From: Tritrichomonas musculus
Lineage: Eukaryota > Parabasalia > Tritrichomonadida > Tritrichomonadidae
Assembly (NCBI GenBank): GCA_039105265.1
Contig: JAPFFF010000022.1
Location: 1,426,001-1,490,000, forward strand
Direction of reading: 5' to 3'
Length of the DNA stretch: 64,000 nucleotides
Under the pieces are notes generated by a model. That model made no database searches, was not told where the DNA came from, and saw only the letters and a list, made by a program, of their open reading frames with translations. Of this stretch, positions 23,763-32,337 are shown in pieces. How positions within the stretch are numbered: position 1 is the first letter of the stretch; each line of letters begins with the position of its first letter. A program made the position numbers and the translations under genes.

Positions 23763-24266
23763 CTAATCCAACATTTGTTGGTTAATATATTTGGCAATCT
23801 GATTTACAGTATTGGTTAATTCAGCAATTTTTTTATCTAATGTTGTGAATTTGAGTTCATAGCTTTGTTTCAAATCTTTAATCTCGTTATCAAAAGTTGA
23901 CAAATTTTGTGAGAACATACTTTTGAGATTCTCAATATCATGCGCGAGCTCTGAGCAACGATTGTTTAACAATTGTTGTTCAGCTTTAATAACATCTTGT
24001 TCAAGTTCTTTCAATTCATTAGTTTTGACAACTTTCTTTAAAAATATATCTCCCCCAACTCGTTTTGTACCTTCTTTTTGACAATTCTTTTTTGTGATTC
24101 TGTATTCAACACCATCTGGTGTAACAATTTTGTAAACCCGATTTAGATATTGAGTCGTCTGGTTGTTCATGTCATCTTTGTGTTTCTGATAGTACAGATT
24201 GAACTCCTCAATTGATTTAAAATTCTTTATTTCAGTAGTTATTTCATTAATTACTTTCAAATCCAT
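23763..24266 (-). CDS. Hypothetical protein with C-terminal coiled coil
   Basis: A 167-residue protein. The first 85 residues include NRVYKIVTPDGVEYRITKK, which looks like a small beta hairpin. Residues 85-160 form a long heptad-like coiled coil (LEQDVIKAEQQL ... LDKKIAELTNTVNQIAKYI). It could be a trimeric stalk or scaffold. It lies next to the amphipathic protein and capsid genes. Confidence 0.7.
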   Translation of the reverse strand: MDLKVINEITTEIKNFKSIEEFNLYYQKHKDDMNNQTTQYLNRVYKIVTPDGVEYRITKKNCQKEGTKRVGGDIFLKKVVKTNELKELEQDVIKAEQQLLNNRCSELAHDIENLKSMFSQNLSTFDNEIKDLKQSYELKFTTLDKKIAELTNTVNQIAKYINQQMLD

Positions 24267-24297
24267 TTAAAATAAAAAAATACAATTTAATCATTTT

Positions 24298-24366
24298 CAT
24301 GCGACTTCGAACACAAAGTGTTCTCAGGCGCTTACGCGACTTCGACCAAAGGTCTCAGGCACTTAT
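24298..24366. repeat. Tandem GC-rich hairpin repeats
   Basis: Two copies of GCGACTTCGA followed by an inverted pair (ACACAAAGTGTT; CCAAAGG), then TCTCAGGC(G/A)CTTA. They lie between the genes at 23763 and 24363 and reach the stop codon of the latter. Confidence 0.65.
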
Positions 24367-24626
24367 GTGACTTCATCAATTAAACTTTTACCAATTTTAA
24401 GACCTTTGTCAGCAAAATTTAATCCTGTATCAATTGCTCTAACAGCATCACCAATAAGAGGTATTCCACCCAAAACAGGTTTTACAGCATTAGTTACTCT
24501 TTTACCAACTTCAACAACTTTGGGAAGTGCTTTACCAACCTTAGTTGCAACATTCTTTATTGTATTACCTACAGATTTAAAAGCGTTTTTCATTTTTTTG
24601 AAGATTCCGATGCCCATTGTTTTCAT
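24363..24626 (-). CDS. Small amphipathic virion-type protein
   Basis: An 87-residue Lys/Val/Gly-rich protein that starts MKTMGIGIFKKMKNAF and continues with amphipathic helices (VGKALPKVVEVGKRV, VLGGIPLIGDAVRAI). The layout resembles short membrane-active minor virion proteins, such as the adenovirus pVI type. Outer proteins at 37905-38162 and 63635-63925 share the FxKK(I/L/M)K start. It sits divergently beside the major capsid gene. The virion role is inference. Confidence 0.68.
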   Translation of the reverse strand: MKTMGIGIFKKMKNAFKSVGNTIKNVATKVGKALPKVVEVGKRVTNAVKPVLGGIPLIGDAVRAIDTGLNFADKGLKIGKSLIDEVT

Positions 24627-24709
24627 TATGAAAAAAGACCCATAATAGTACTTTTTTTGTTATTCATTCAAACTTCGTTTGAAAGTCTTTTTATTCCATA
24701 AAAAGTCAA

Positions 24710-26584
24710 ATGTTGTATCGCAACGAAAGAGCACATAATTACAAAATTGAAGCAGGAAACGTTCTTGATACATTTAATAAGATGCGTGAAATGATTAATA
24801 CTAATGATGGTACACGCTCATTTTCATTCAGAACTGTTGATTGTCATGACCAACCTGCACCATTTCATCAAGGACAATATTCTCAAATCAGTTTAACGCA
24901 TCCAGACCATTTCATATCTGATGTTGATAAAGGATTCTTAACATTTCATGTCAAATTGGATTTACAACTCAACACAGACCTTGCCAAATTACGTTCAATT
25001 GAAGACCCACAACACTTCTACAAATTATTTGTTGGACTTAAATCTTCAAATCAATTATTGGACAGACTGGAAATCTTACATAATAACGTTAATGTTGGAT
25101 ATCAGCAAAACGAATGTGTTCGAGAAGGATTTTTGTATTCAGCTCTTAAACCTGAAACTGAAAAAAAGCGTCGTAGGTTTGTTCATTCATTATGGGAAAA
25201 TATTTCACAATATTCTCAAACAATGGCTGGTACATATGTTAATCTAATGGATTTCAAAGAAAGTGGTAAAACACAAGTTGAATTTGATTTGAACCTTCCA
25301 TTTGATGATTTACTTGCCCTTCAAGCTTTCGATTTATTCCCAAATGGAATTATTGGTGATTTATCAATTCGTTTCCAAGTTACTTCTGCTGGTTTGGTTT
25401 GGGCAGTAATTGACCCATATGTTGTTGCTGAAACAAAGGCTTTCCTTGAAGATGATGAAACTGTTTCCGCTGATGAATTGGATAAACTTCGTGATTTAAA
25501 GGTTCGCGGTAAGCTCAAACGTCAATTCACACAAATTGGTAATGAAGCAACTATACCAGCTGTTTTTGACCAAACTCTTACAATCAAATATCAGAGAATG
25601 CATGCTGGAGCACCTGTTGCAGAAGATGAGACTCCAAAAGAAGTTGTATTCCATTATACTCCAGAGGATTATACCAAATTTGATGTTCGTGAATCTGATG
25701 TAAATAAAGGTCCATTTGCTGAAATGGTTGCTGCACATAATCCTGATGTTCCTTTAGCACCAGGAGATACTGTTAAAATTTTGGAATCAAATTATCATGA
25801 CATTGAATATTCAAATGGAGTTGCAACATTGACATGCAATCAAATGACAATCACACTTTGCAAATCAAATATGCAAGGTTATGGTGTATGTGAATCTACT
25901 AGACAGGGTATTGAAAATATTCTTCGTGAAGGAATCATAATTCCATCTCAGAAAATTGAATATCATGCATTTCCTATAGCAGCAGCTTCAAATGGAATCA
26001 AATCAACATTGAATATACCATTAATTAATGTTACGACAATGTCATTACTATTTCCAAAGCATCATAATGATTTAACTGTTTTTGAGAATCCGGTTTACCA
26101 AAATTGTTATTTAAACATTGGTGGAAAGAACTTCCCAGATGAAAATGTTGACACAATTGGCGCAAGATTCTTTGAGAATCAATTAACCGCTGGAGACCTT
26201 GATGGGATTACACTTCAATGCACAAAGGAATTTGAAGATTCATTCACCATGCCTAAAAATGATTCTCATGGAAACAGATACAAAAATACGCTTTCCGATG
26301 CAACTTCATTTGTATTCAATATTCAAACTGAACGAGCTTCAGCTGGTTATTGTTATGATGGATTGGACGGTGGATTTGGTAACATTCAGGTTCAAGTAAA
26401 TGGTCAACCAATTCACACAGGTGAGAATGACACTTATTACAACATTTTAGAACCAAGTGGTAACATTGTTCATCCACCCCCAAGTCAATTAATTTTGACA
26501 AGAGATACATATTTCAAATTGAGTTTGAATGGTTTAGAATATGTTGATGATGAAACACCAGCTGGTTCGCAAGTAAATCAGTAA
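24710..26584 (+). CDS. Major capsid protein, double jelly-roll type (inner element)
   Basis: A 624-residue protein. It aligns in blocks with the two capsid genes of the outer element: N-terminal HxxDxP and QISLTHPDHFISDVDKGF, central FDLFPNGIIGDLSIRF, then IPSQKIEYH, NVTTMSLLFPKHH, NPVYQNCYLNIGGK, and ERASAGYCYDGLDGG near the C-terminus. Length and order match Polinton major capsid proteins, which form the trimeric hexons of an icosahedral shell. The gene is fully open, unlike the outer copies. The family call rests on context and these conserved blocks; a fold prediction would settle it. Confidence 0.9.
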   Translation: MLYRNERAHNYKIEAGNVLDTFNKMREMINTNDGTRSFSFRTVDCHDQPAPFHQGQYSQISLTHPDHFISDVDKGFLTFHVKLDLQLNTDLAKLRSIEDPQHFYKLFVGLKSSNQLLDRLEILHNNVNVGYQQNECVREGFLYSALKPETEKKRRRFVHSLWENISQYSQTMAGTYVNLMDFKESGKTQVEFDLNLPFDDLLALQAFDLFPNGIIGDLSIRFQVTSAGLVWAVIDPYVVAETKAFLEDDETVSADELDKLRDLKVRGKLKRQFTQIGNEATIPAVFDQTLTIKYQRMHAGAPVAEDETPKEVVFHYTPEDYTKFDVRESDVNKGPFAEMVAAHNPDVPLAPGDTVKILESNYHDIEYSNGVATLTCNQMTITLCKSNMQGYGVCESTRQGIENILREGIIIPSQKIEYHAFPIAAASNGIKSTLNIPLINVTTMSLLFPKHHNDLTVFENPVYQNCYLNIGGKNFPDENVDTIGARFFENQLTAGDLDGITLQCTKEFEDSFTMPKNDSHGNRYKNTLSDATSFVFNIQTERASAGYCYDGLDGGFGNIQVQVNGQPIHTGENDTYYNILEPSGNIVHPPPSQLILTRDTYFKLSLNGLEYVDDETPAGSQVNQ

Positions 26585-26676
26585 ATCTAATTTATCAATC
26601 TAATTTATCAAACTAATTCTGGATATTTTTTTTCTCGCTTTTTTTTGCACTTGATTTGGGTCCTTTTCGATAATAA

Positions 26677-28083
26677 ATGTCGAAAACTAAATCTCTCAGA
26701 ATTTATGATAAAGAATATCCTTCGTTATTGAAATACCCATTCAAATCGAAATACAAATACGTTGAAACTGATTTGCAACCTGTTTTCAAGAATAACATTA
26801 AAACAGAACCTTTCATACCTGATTTCAAACTCAAAGCTTGTAAACAAATGTCAAAACCTAATTTCTCAAATGAACCAGGATGTTGGGAAGCCGATTTAAT
26901 GTTTGTGAATTATTTTAGTAATCCTGAACAGCCTATTGAAAAAGAACAAGGTTACCTTGTTTTGATAAATGTAAATACTCGATATCTGATTGTTGAACCA
27001 ATTAAGAGCAAATCAAGAGATGATGTTGAAAAGGGATTACGAAAAATAGTTGAAAAGCATCCAAAATTTGAATTCAAAACGATTAAATGTGATGGTGAAA
27101 AAGCTTTCATAAGTCTTGCTGGAAGAATTAGTGACCCCAATAAAATTCCTAATCGATGTATCATGTTGAAATATGATGATGGTGAACAGAGATTATTAAC
27201 AAATCTTGATGAATTAATTAATTTTTATAATAGTAATTCTGTTTTGAAAAAGGTATTTTTTGATGAAATTGTTGTTGACCATAATATTGAAACTCTTAAG
27301 ACTATAAATGAATATATATCTGAAGATAATGGTTCATACGCTGATTATAATACAGAAGGGGTAAATGATTATTATATAATCAAATTTGTAATTAATTCTT
27401 CCCCTTACGCTCTCGCTCATAAAAACGTTGATGCTGTAATTAGAACTCTTAGAAATGCCTTCGGATTAGATGAAAGAAGAATTGCTGATTATAATCTCAT
27501 GAGACAAATGGTGAACTTCTATAATAACACTCCTCACAATTCATTGAGATTTCGGAATTATGATTATAATGAAGATGAATTATCTGAATATCAAGGTTCT
27601 GGTTTAGTTCCACCAACAAAATGGATTTATTATTCTCCAGTTCATGTTCAAAATAATGTTGATTTGGAATGGAGGTATATTCGAATGATGAAAATGAAAT
27701 TGAGAAAGATAAATGAAAAACAGAAGTTGAAAGGCTTACTTAATTACAAACGTGGTAACATAATTTTGATACATCTTGATAAAGGTAAGACTCAAAAAAA
27801 GCATGAAAAAAGGAGAAGAGTTTTCAATGAAATAGCTGAGTTCATTTGTTATCAAAACGGAAATGTTAAATGTAGATTGTTAAATCCATATCTCACATTT
27901 GATAAGACAAAGGATGGTTTAGTCCCATACGAGAAATCTGAGAAAGGTAGAATTGCCAAAACTGATGATGAGAAAGCAATTATTGAAGTCCCAATTATTT
28001 ACACGAAATTTGTTTGTGATTCTATCGAAGACTTGAACGATGATTATAAACAGTATTTCATATTAAATCTCGCTCACGAGTGA
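26677..28083 (+). CDS. Retroviral-type (rve) integrase, inner element
   Basis: A 468-residue integrase. The catalytic core has GCWEADLMFV (first Asp about 71), YLVLINVNTRYLIV, KCDGEKAF (second Asp about 137) and HKNVDAVIRTLRNAFG (about 250). At the last site the usual Glu is Asp. NFYNNTPHNSLRF follows as in c-integrases. The C-terminal part is basic and SH3/chromo-like. It should join the element ends to target DNA, giving the 6-bp duplication seen here. The ORF ends inside a palindrome (GCTCACGAGTGAGC) that supplies the last codons and stop. Confidence 0.94.
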   Translation: MSKTKSLRIYDKEYPSLLKYPFKSKYKYVETDLQPVFKNNIKTEPFIPDFKLKACKQMSKPNFSNEPGCWEADLMFVNYFSNPEQPIEKEQGYLVLINVNTRYLIVEPIKSKSRDDVEKGLRKIVEKHPKFEFKTIKCDGEKAFISLAGRISDPNKIPNRCIMLKYDDGEQRLLTNLDELINFYNSNSVLKKVFFDEIVVDHNIETLKTINEYISEDNGSYADYNTEGVNDYYIIKFVINSSPYALAHKNVDAVIRTLRNAFGLDERRIADYNLMRQMVNFYNNTPHNSLRFRNYDYNEDELSEYQGSGLVPPTKWIYYSPVHVQNNVDLEWRYIRMMKMKLRKINEKQKLKGLLNYKRGNIILIHLDKGKTQKKHEKRRRVFNEIAEFICYQNGNVKCRLLNPYLTFDKTKDGLVPYEKSEKGRIAKTDDEKAIIEVPIIYTKFVCDSIEDLNDDYKQYFILNLAHE

Positions 28084-28091
28084 GCTCGAGT
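28069..28091. repeat. Palindrome spanning the integrase stop codon
   Basis: CTCGCTCACGAGTGAGCTCGAG contains the perfect palindrome GCTCACGAGTGAGC. It provides the last residues (AHE) and the TGA stop of the integrase, which suggests the gene end was created by its insertion. Confidence 0.65.
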
Positions 28092-28107
28092 TTTTTCGTC
28101 CCGAAAA

Positions 28108-28485
28108 ATGTTGACAAATGAGATAAAAAAAGATGTTTACTCAATGAAGCAACCAGTTACAAAACGCTATTTTCACACTCAAGATAAAGAATTTACTTTA
28201 CCAAGTGAATTCGTTACAAGTCGAAATAAGAAATTTATTGTTGTACAGTATGTTGGAGCAATTGTTAAGGATACTCTTGTTGGTGATTTGATGGTACACT
28301 CTGATATTGTACAACAAGATGGTTATTGTGATTGTTTCATTATGTTGGCAAACAGACGTCAAACTAAATATCGTAAATATGAGTTTCTTGGTCATGAACG
28401 TAATTTTAAAATTTGGTTCACAGATTTATATGGGAACTCAATTGAACCATCTGCTTTTGTAATGAGTTGCCTATTAATTTTTTAA
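28108..28485 (+). CDS. Probable minor capsid (penton-like) protein, shared by both elements
   Basis: A 125-residue protein. MVHSDIVQQDGYCDCF and FKIWFTDLYGN match VHSDFVPRDNYCDSL and FEVWFTDGKGD of the outer protein at 58055-58549. The pattern of short strands and its conservation beside capsid genes in both elements suggest a single-jelly-roll minor capsid protein. The size is small for a penton, and no fold can be proven by eye. It might instead be a fibre-base protein. Confidence 0.68.
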   Translation: MLTNEIKKDVYSMKQPVTKRYFHTQDKEFTLPSEFVTSRNKKFIVVQYVGAIVKDTLVGDLMVHSDIVQQDGYCDCFIMLANRRQTKYRKYEFLGHERNFKIWFTDLYGNSIEPSAFVMSCLLIF

Positions 28486-28499
28486 ATAGGTTTTTTTGT

Positions 28500-28561
28500 T
28501 TGCCGGGCACCGAACATTTCATGCCCAACAACGTAGTTGTTGAATAGCCATTTAGGCCTTA
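28500..28561. repeat. GC-rich intergenic hairpins
   Basis: Contains GCCGGGCACCGAACATTTCA and the hairpin CAACAAC-GTA-GTTGTTG. It belongs to the palindrome set of the inner element. Confidence 0.5.
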
Positions 28562-28583
28562 TTATTTTTGTTCCAAATGAAAA

Positions 28584-29804
28584 ATGATACGTAAAACAAA
28601 GGATAAAAATAAAGAAGTATTAACAGCAGAACAAGAATCTAATTTAATTGATAAGGATGCTATTATTCTAGATAGAACTCACACATTATATTCATATATT
28701 GATAAAAAAGATAAGAAAGTTTACTTCTATTTGAGTAGTAATTATCAAGATTTATTTGTTTTTATGGAAGGTGATAATATATTGTTAAATTTACCTAAGA
28801 AAGTTGATATGAATACAAAAATGAACATCTTAGATAATAAACGTCCTTATTTAAAAAGAAAATTTGTCATTTCTATTGAAATTGGTTCCAAAATTGGAAA
28901 TACGGATATTAAATTTGTTGAAAGATGGTTTGATGAACTAAATAAATCATATATTGTATTAATGGAAGATTGTGGATATAAATATGCTATTAAAGAAACA
29001 AATAATTTCTGTTTTGAATTAGATTCCGAAGGAGATGTAAATAGAAAAATCAAACCACTTCCGTTACACATATTTCTTTGTTTCAAACCTGAAACTTTTA
29101 TGAATGAATGGAATCGTGTTGAATTACGAAATTTGGATGAGGAAGCTGATCTAAAAAAATTTAAATATGAATTTCAAAATTGGCATTACCATTTTCCTGT
29201 TATTAATGTATTTAAATCTAATTATGTAAGTCCATTATTAAAAGTCCATTTTAATGAAACTCCTGAAAGCCTTGAACCATTAATGGATATTTCAGAAAAT
29301 GATAATGATGGTAAATATGAAACAAGTAATGTCGATATCAATAATAAATATGATTATGATGAAATAAGACCTAAAAAAATAAATCCTCCAGTTCCATCTA
29401 TGTTACGGGATTTGGAAACCGCTACGCGGCTGAGACCAGAGGTCGAAACCGAGCAAAGCTCTACCGAAAATGAGAGTACGACTACAATGAAACCAGGTGT
29501 TGAGACATTACCGAGCTCTATTTTCAGCAATGTATCGACCTCAAATACATGGATGAAACCTCAAAGCTCTGTACAACAAAATCCTAATAACTTTAGTCCA
29601 ATGAATTACTTTCAACCCACAACATTTAATATGCCAACAGGTACTAATTTTAATTTTAATACAGAGCCAAAAAAATCATCTTTAACTAGTGAAACAAATA
29701 ATGCAACCAATGGAAACTTACCAAAGATTAATGAGAGTAAGTCAGAAAACAAACCAAAAACACATATATCAACTTTCAGATTACCAAAAAATAAAACAGA
29801 TTAA
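28584..29804 (+). CDS. Hypothetical protein with disordered C-terminus
   Basis: A 406-residue protein. Residues 1-230 look folded, with mixed strands and aromatic residues (HIFLCFKPETF, FQNWHYHFPV). The rest is Ser/Thr/Asn/Pro-rich and disordered. A GC-rich stretch with the hairpin CCGCTACGCGG (29418-29475) is spliced in frame at the start of the low-complexity part. It lies in the rightward capsid block, so a virion role is plausible but unproven. Confidence 0.76.
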   Translation: MIRKTKDKNKEVLTAEQESNLIDKDAIILDRTHTLYSYIDKKDKKVYFYLSSNYQDLFVFMEGDNILLNLPKKVDMNTKMNILDNKRPYLKRKFVISIEIGSKIGNTDIKFVERWFDELNKSYIVLMEDCGYKYAIKETNNFCFELDSEGDVNRKIKPLPLHIFLCFKPETFMNEWNRVELRNLDEEADLKKFKYEFQNWHYHFPVINVFKSNYVSPLLKVHFNETPESLEPLMDISENDNDGKYETSNVDINNKYDYDEIRPKKINPPVPSMLRDLETATRLRPEVETEQSSTENESTTTMKPGVETLPSSIFSNVSTSNTWMKPQSSVQQNPNNFSPMNYFQPTTFNMPTGTNFNFNTEPKKSSLTSETNNATNGNLPKINESKSENKPKTHISTFRLPKNKTD

Positions 29805-29812
29805 ATATTTTT

Positions 29813-32323
29813 TTATTCTTCAGCTTCAGAATCATCATCAGATTCAACTTTAACATTAGCTAGTTTTTCATCAGTTCTTGATTTAATATATGTTTTGTCG
29901 CGATAATCATCATACAATGATTTATACAAATTTTTAACTTCAATGTAATTTCCGCCAACTTTCGAATTAATATGTTTATCAATATTTGAACCAAATTGTT
30001 CTCGTAAATGTTTCTTTTCTTCTTTAGTTGCTTTATTTTCTAATATTTTCTGTGCTAATTGTACAAATCGTCCTTTCTTTTCTTCTGTATATCCAAGTCC
30101 AACTTTAGCTATTAGTTTAATTGTTTGGGATAATATTTCTCCTAATCGTTCTGATATTTCAGCTTCACCATTTATTTCACCGCCAATTGGGATAATACTT
30201 TTCATATTATTATTATAATCTTCTTGAATCATAAGACCTAATTCAGAATTTACTGCTTTCGAGTGTACTTTTTTATATTTAACCCATTCATTCCAATCAT
30301 TGCATTCATATGTTTTCATTACTTTCAATTCATATTGTAAAATAAATACAGCGGTACATATTTTTAAATAACTGAATATACCCTTCAATGGTTCCAAAAA
30401 TTGATAATTTACACTTTCTCCATCAATTACAACTTCTCCTCCAAACATATTATAGAGTGCTAATTGCCATATTTTTGAAAAGATTGAACTCCATAATCCT
30501 CTTGCATTAAGTTTGGTGCTGACTTTGGGTTTAGATAAGCCAACCTTCTGATAAGCATTAACTGCTTTAATGAAATCTCCATCATATTTAACATCGATTT
30601 TACCAGCATCCCATTGTTTTTGTTTATAATTCCATGTTTTAGTAGTGCCAGTAAGATTTTTCATCCATACTTCAAATGAATCATCTGTTTTACCAGCAAT
30701 GCGTTCGGTTTGCCATAATTTCTTATAGGGGTCTGCTTTAACAAGACGGAAACCATTAATTATAACAGGTTTACCACGAGTGTCAACAATAACGATGTCC
30801 TCTACTTTGTCGCCATTTAAGTCACAAATTGGATTACCAAGAGGGTCTTTAGTGTCTCTCCTTGCAGGAATTAATCGATATAATGGATATCCATTTTTAT
30901 CAAATTTCTTCTTACAATAGGCTTCTGCGCCATCTCTTGTAGCACATTTTGGAGAGAATTTAATACGATAATTACCATTAATAAGAATATCAAATAATTC
31001 CCCTCGGAATTTACTAACATCAATACTTTGTTTATTTTCGAAAATGTATAAGTCATTTAAACGTTTTTGTGAAGCTTCAAATGTTTTACCAGCACGTTTA
31101 CCAGTTGGGACAGACTGCATATAATTGCTTTTGAATTCATCAGTATCGATTGGAGATACACCTTCTGGTGCTGCAATATCAACATTAAATAAATCATCGT
31201 AGTTTTCAGAACTAAGTACAGGTTTTTTAGATGGTGATTTAAATACAGGCTTTGACATTGATTTAGGAATGGAAAAATATTCATTATCAACATTATTATC
31301 GTCAGAACTTTGTGAATCACTATTCATGTTAAATAATATTTCTCGGTCACCATTTGCGCCTTCGGCGCCAGGCACAAAGTGCTTTTCTATAATATACTTT
31401 ATTAATTGTTTGAGCTTCTTTTTGTTTTTAGGCTCAGTTGTTTCTTCAAATATGTTTGTTTCACGTATTGCATCATGTAATTGTAATACAAGTTTTTTTA
31501 CTCTGATGTCAGAATCATCTTTGGGATTTATAGCTCGATTATAATAACCATAAAGGTTTTCAGCAGTAAATTCATCGTTTAATAACCCAAATTTCTTAAG
31601 TTGATTAGCATCAATTGTAGAAGATTTATTGTAAGCATCTAATAATTGTTGACCTTCTTGATTAGATTCTGCTATCTTTCTCATTGTTTCAATATTGGTT
31701 TTCCTTCTAATATTCTCAAATTGCAATAGGTTATTTATATTATCTGATACCTCATTGTTTTTATGTGAGTCTATATTATTTGTCAATGATTTGACAAGTG
31801 ATTGAATCTGTGCGGTATCTTTTTTATTGAATACTGAATACTTCTCTGAGTCATCAGCAATACGATAAAATAATTGTAAAGCATTAATATGATTACTATC
31901 AAGTATAACTAAATCATTAAGTGATTCAATATCTTTATTAATTCGATTTCTGAAATAATGGTCTGCTAAATCGGGCTCCTCCTCCTCTTCAACTTGTGGA
32001 ATGGAAACAGGTTTTTCTTTATTTTTCAGATAGTTGGTTAAATCAATAAAGTAATTCGCTTTTGAATCAAGTATTTTAGCTAATTCATTTTTTTGTCTTG
32101 AAGTTCCTTTAGGCTTTGCGTTATATTTATCAAGCATATCTTTTAAATTTGTTTTTACATCTTTGACATAGTTACGAGGATTCTTAAGATACTCAATAAT
32201 ATTACCAATAATTGTTGTTATTTGTGTTAACTTACTATTTTGGAACATGAATATGAGCATATCTTGATAGTCCCTTTTTTTTACTTCGTTTAGTATGAAA
32301 TCTTCGTTTATGTTTGTTATCAT
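29813..32323 (-). CDS. Large hypothetical protein, probable virion component
   Basis: An 836-residue protein. The N-terminal 400 residues are charged and helical. The middle has a Cys-containing segment (PKCATRDGAEAYCKKKF) and a loop DLNGDKVEDIVIVD that fits a calcium-binding Asp/Asn pattern. A conserved-looking region with Trp and Gly (SSIFSKIWQLALYNMFGGE) and an acidic tail (DDDSEAEE) follow. A GC-rich hairpin element (31355-31384) is read in frame as part of FVPGAEGANGD. Its start is 14 bases from the divergent fibre gene. Function is unknown; I could not identify a protease motif. Confidence 0.76.
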   Translation of the reverse strand: MITNINEDFILNEVKKRDYQDMLIFMFQNSKLTQITTIIGNIIEYLKNPRNYVKDVKTNLKDMLDKYNAKPKGTSRQKNELAKILDSKANYFIDLTNYLKNKEKPVSIPQVEEEEEPDLADHYFRNRINKDIESLNDLVILDSNHINALQLFYRIADDSEKYSVFNKKDTAQIQSLVKSLTNNIDSHKNNEVSDNINNLLQFENIRRKTNIETMRKIAESNQEGQQLLDAYNKSSTIDANQLKKFGLLNDEFTAENLYGYYNRAINPKDDSDIRVKKLVLQLHDAIRETNIFEETTEPKNKKKLKQLIKYIIEKHFVPGAEGANGDREILFNMNSDSQSSDDNNVDNEYFSIPKSMSKPVFKSPSKKPVLSSENYDDLFNVDIAAPEGVSPIDTDEFKSNYMQSVPTGKRAGKTFEASQKRLNDLYIFENKQSIDVSKFRGELFDILINGNYRIKFSPKCATRDGAEAYCKKKFDKNGYPLYRLIPARRDTKDPLGNPICDLNGDKVEDIVIVDTRGKPVIINGFRLVKADPYKKLWQTERIAGKTDDSFEVWMKNLTGTTKTWNYKQKQWDAGKIDVKYDGDFIKAVNAYQKVGLSKPKVSTKLNARGLWSSIFSKIWQLALYNMFGGEVVIDGESVNYQFLEPLKGIFSYLKICTAVFILQYELKVMKTYECNDWNEWVKYKKVHSKAVNSELGLMIQEDYNNNMKSIIPIGGEINGEAEISERLGEILSQTIKLIAKVGLGYTEEKKGRFVQLAQKILENKATKEEKKHLREQFGSNIDKHINSKVGGNYIEVKNLYKSLYDDYRDKTYIKSRTDEKLANVKVESDDDSEAEE
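31355..31384. repeat. Palindromic element in frame in the 836-residue gene
   Basis: GCGCCTTCGGCGCC followed by GGCACAAAGTGCT (stem GCAC/GTGC). It is related to the element at 21344-21377. Confidence 0.64.
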
Positions 32324-32337
32324 TTATTATTCCCAAA

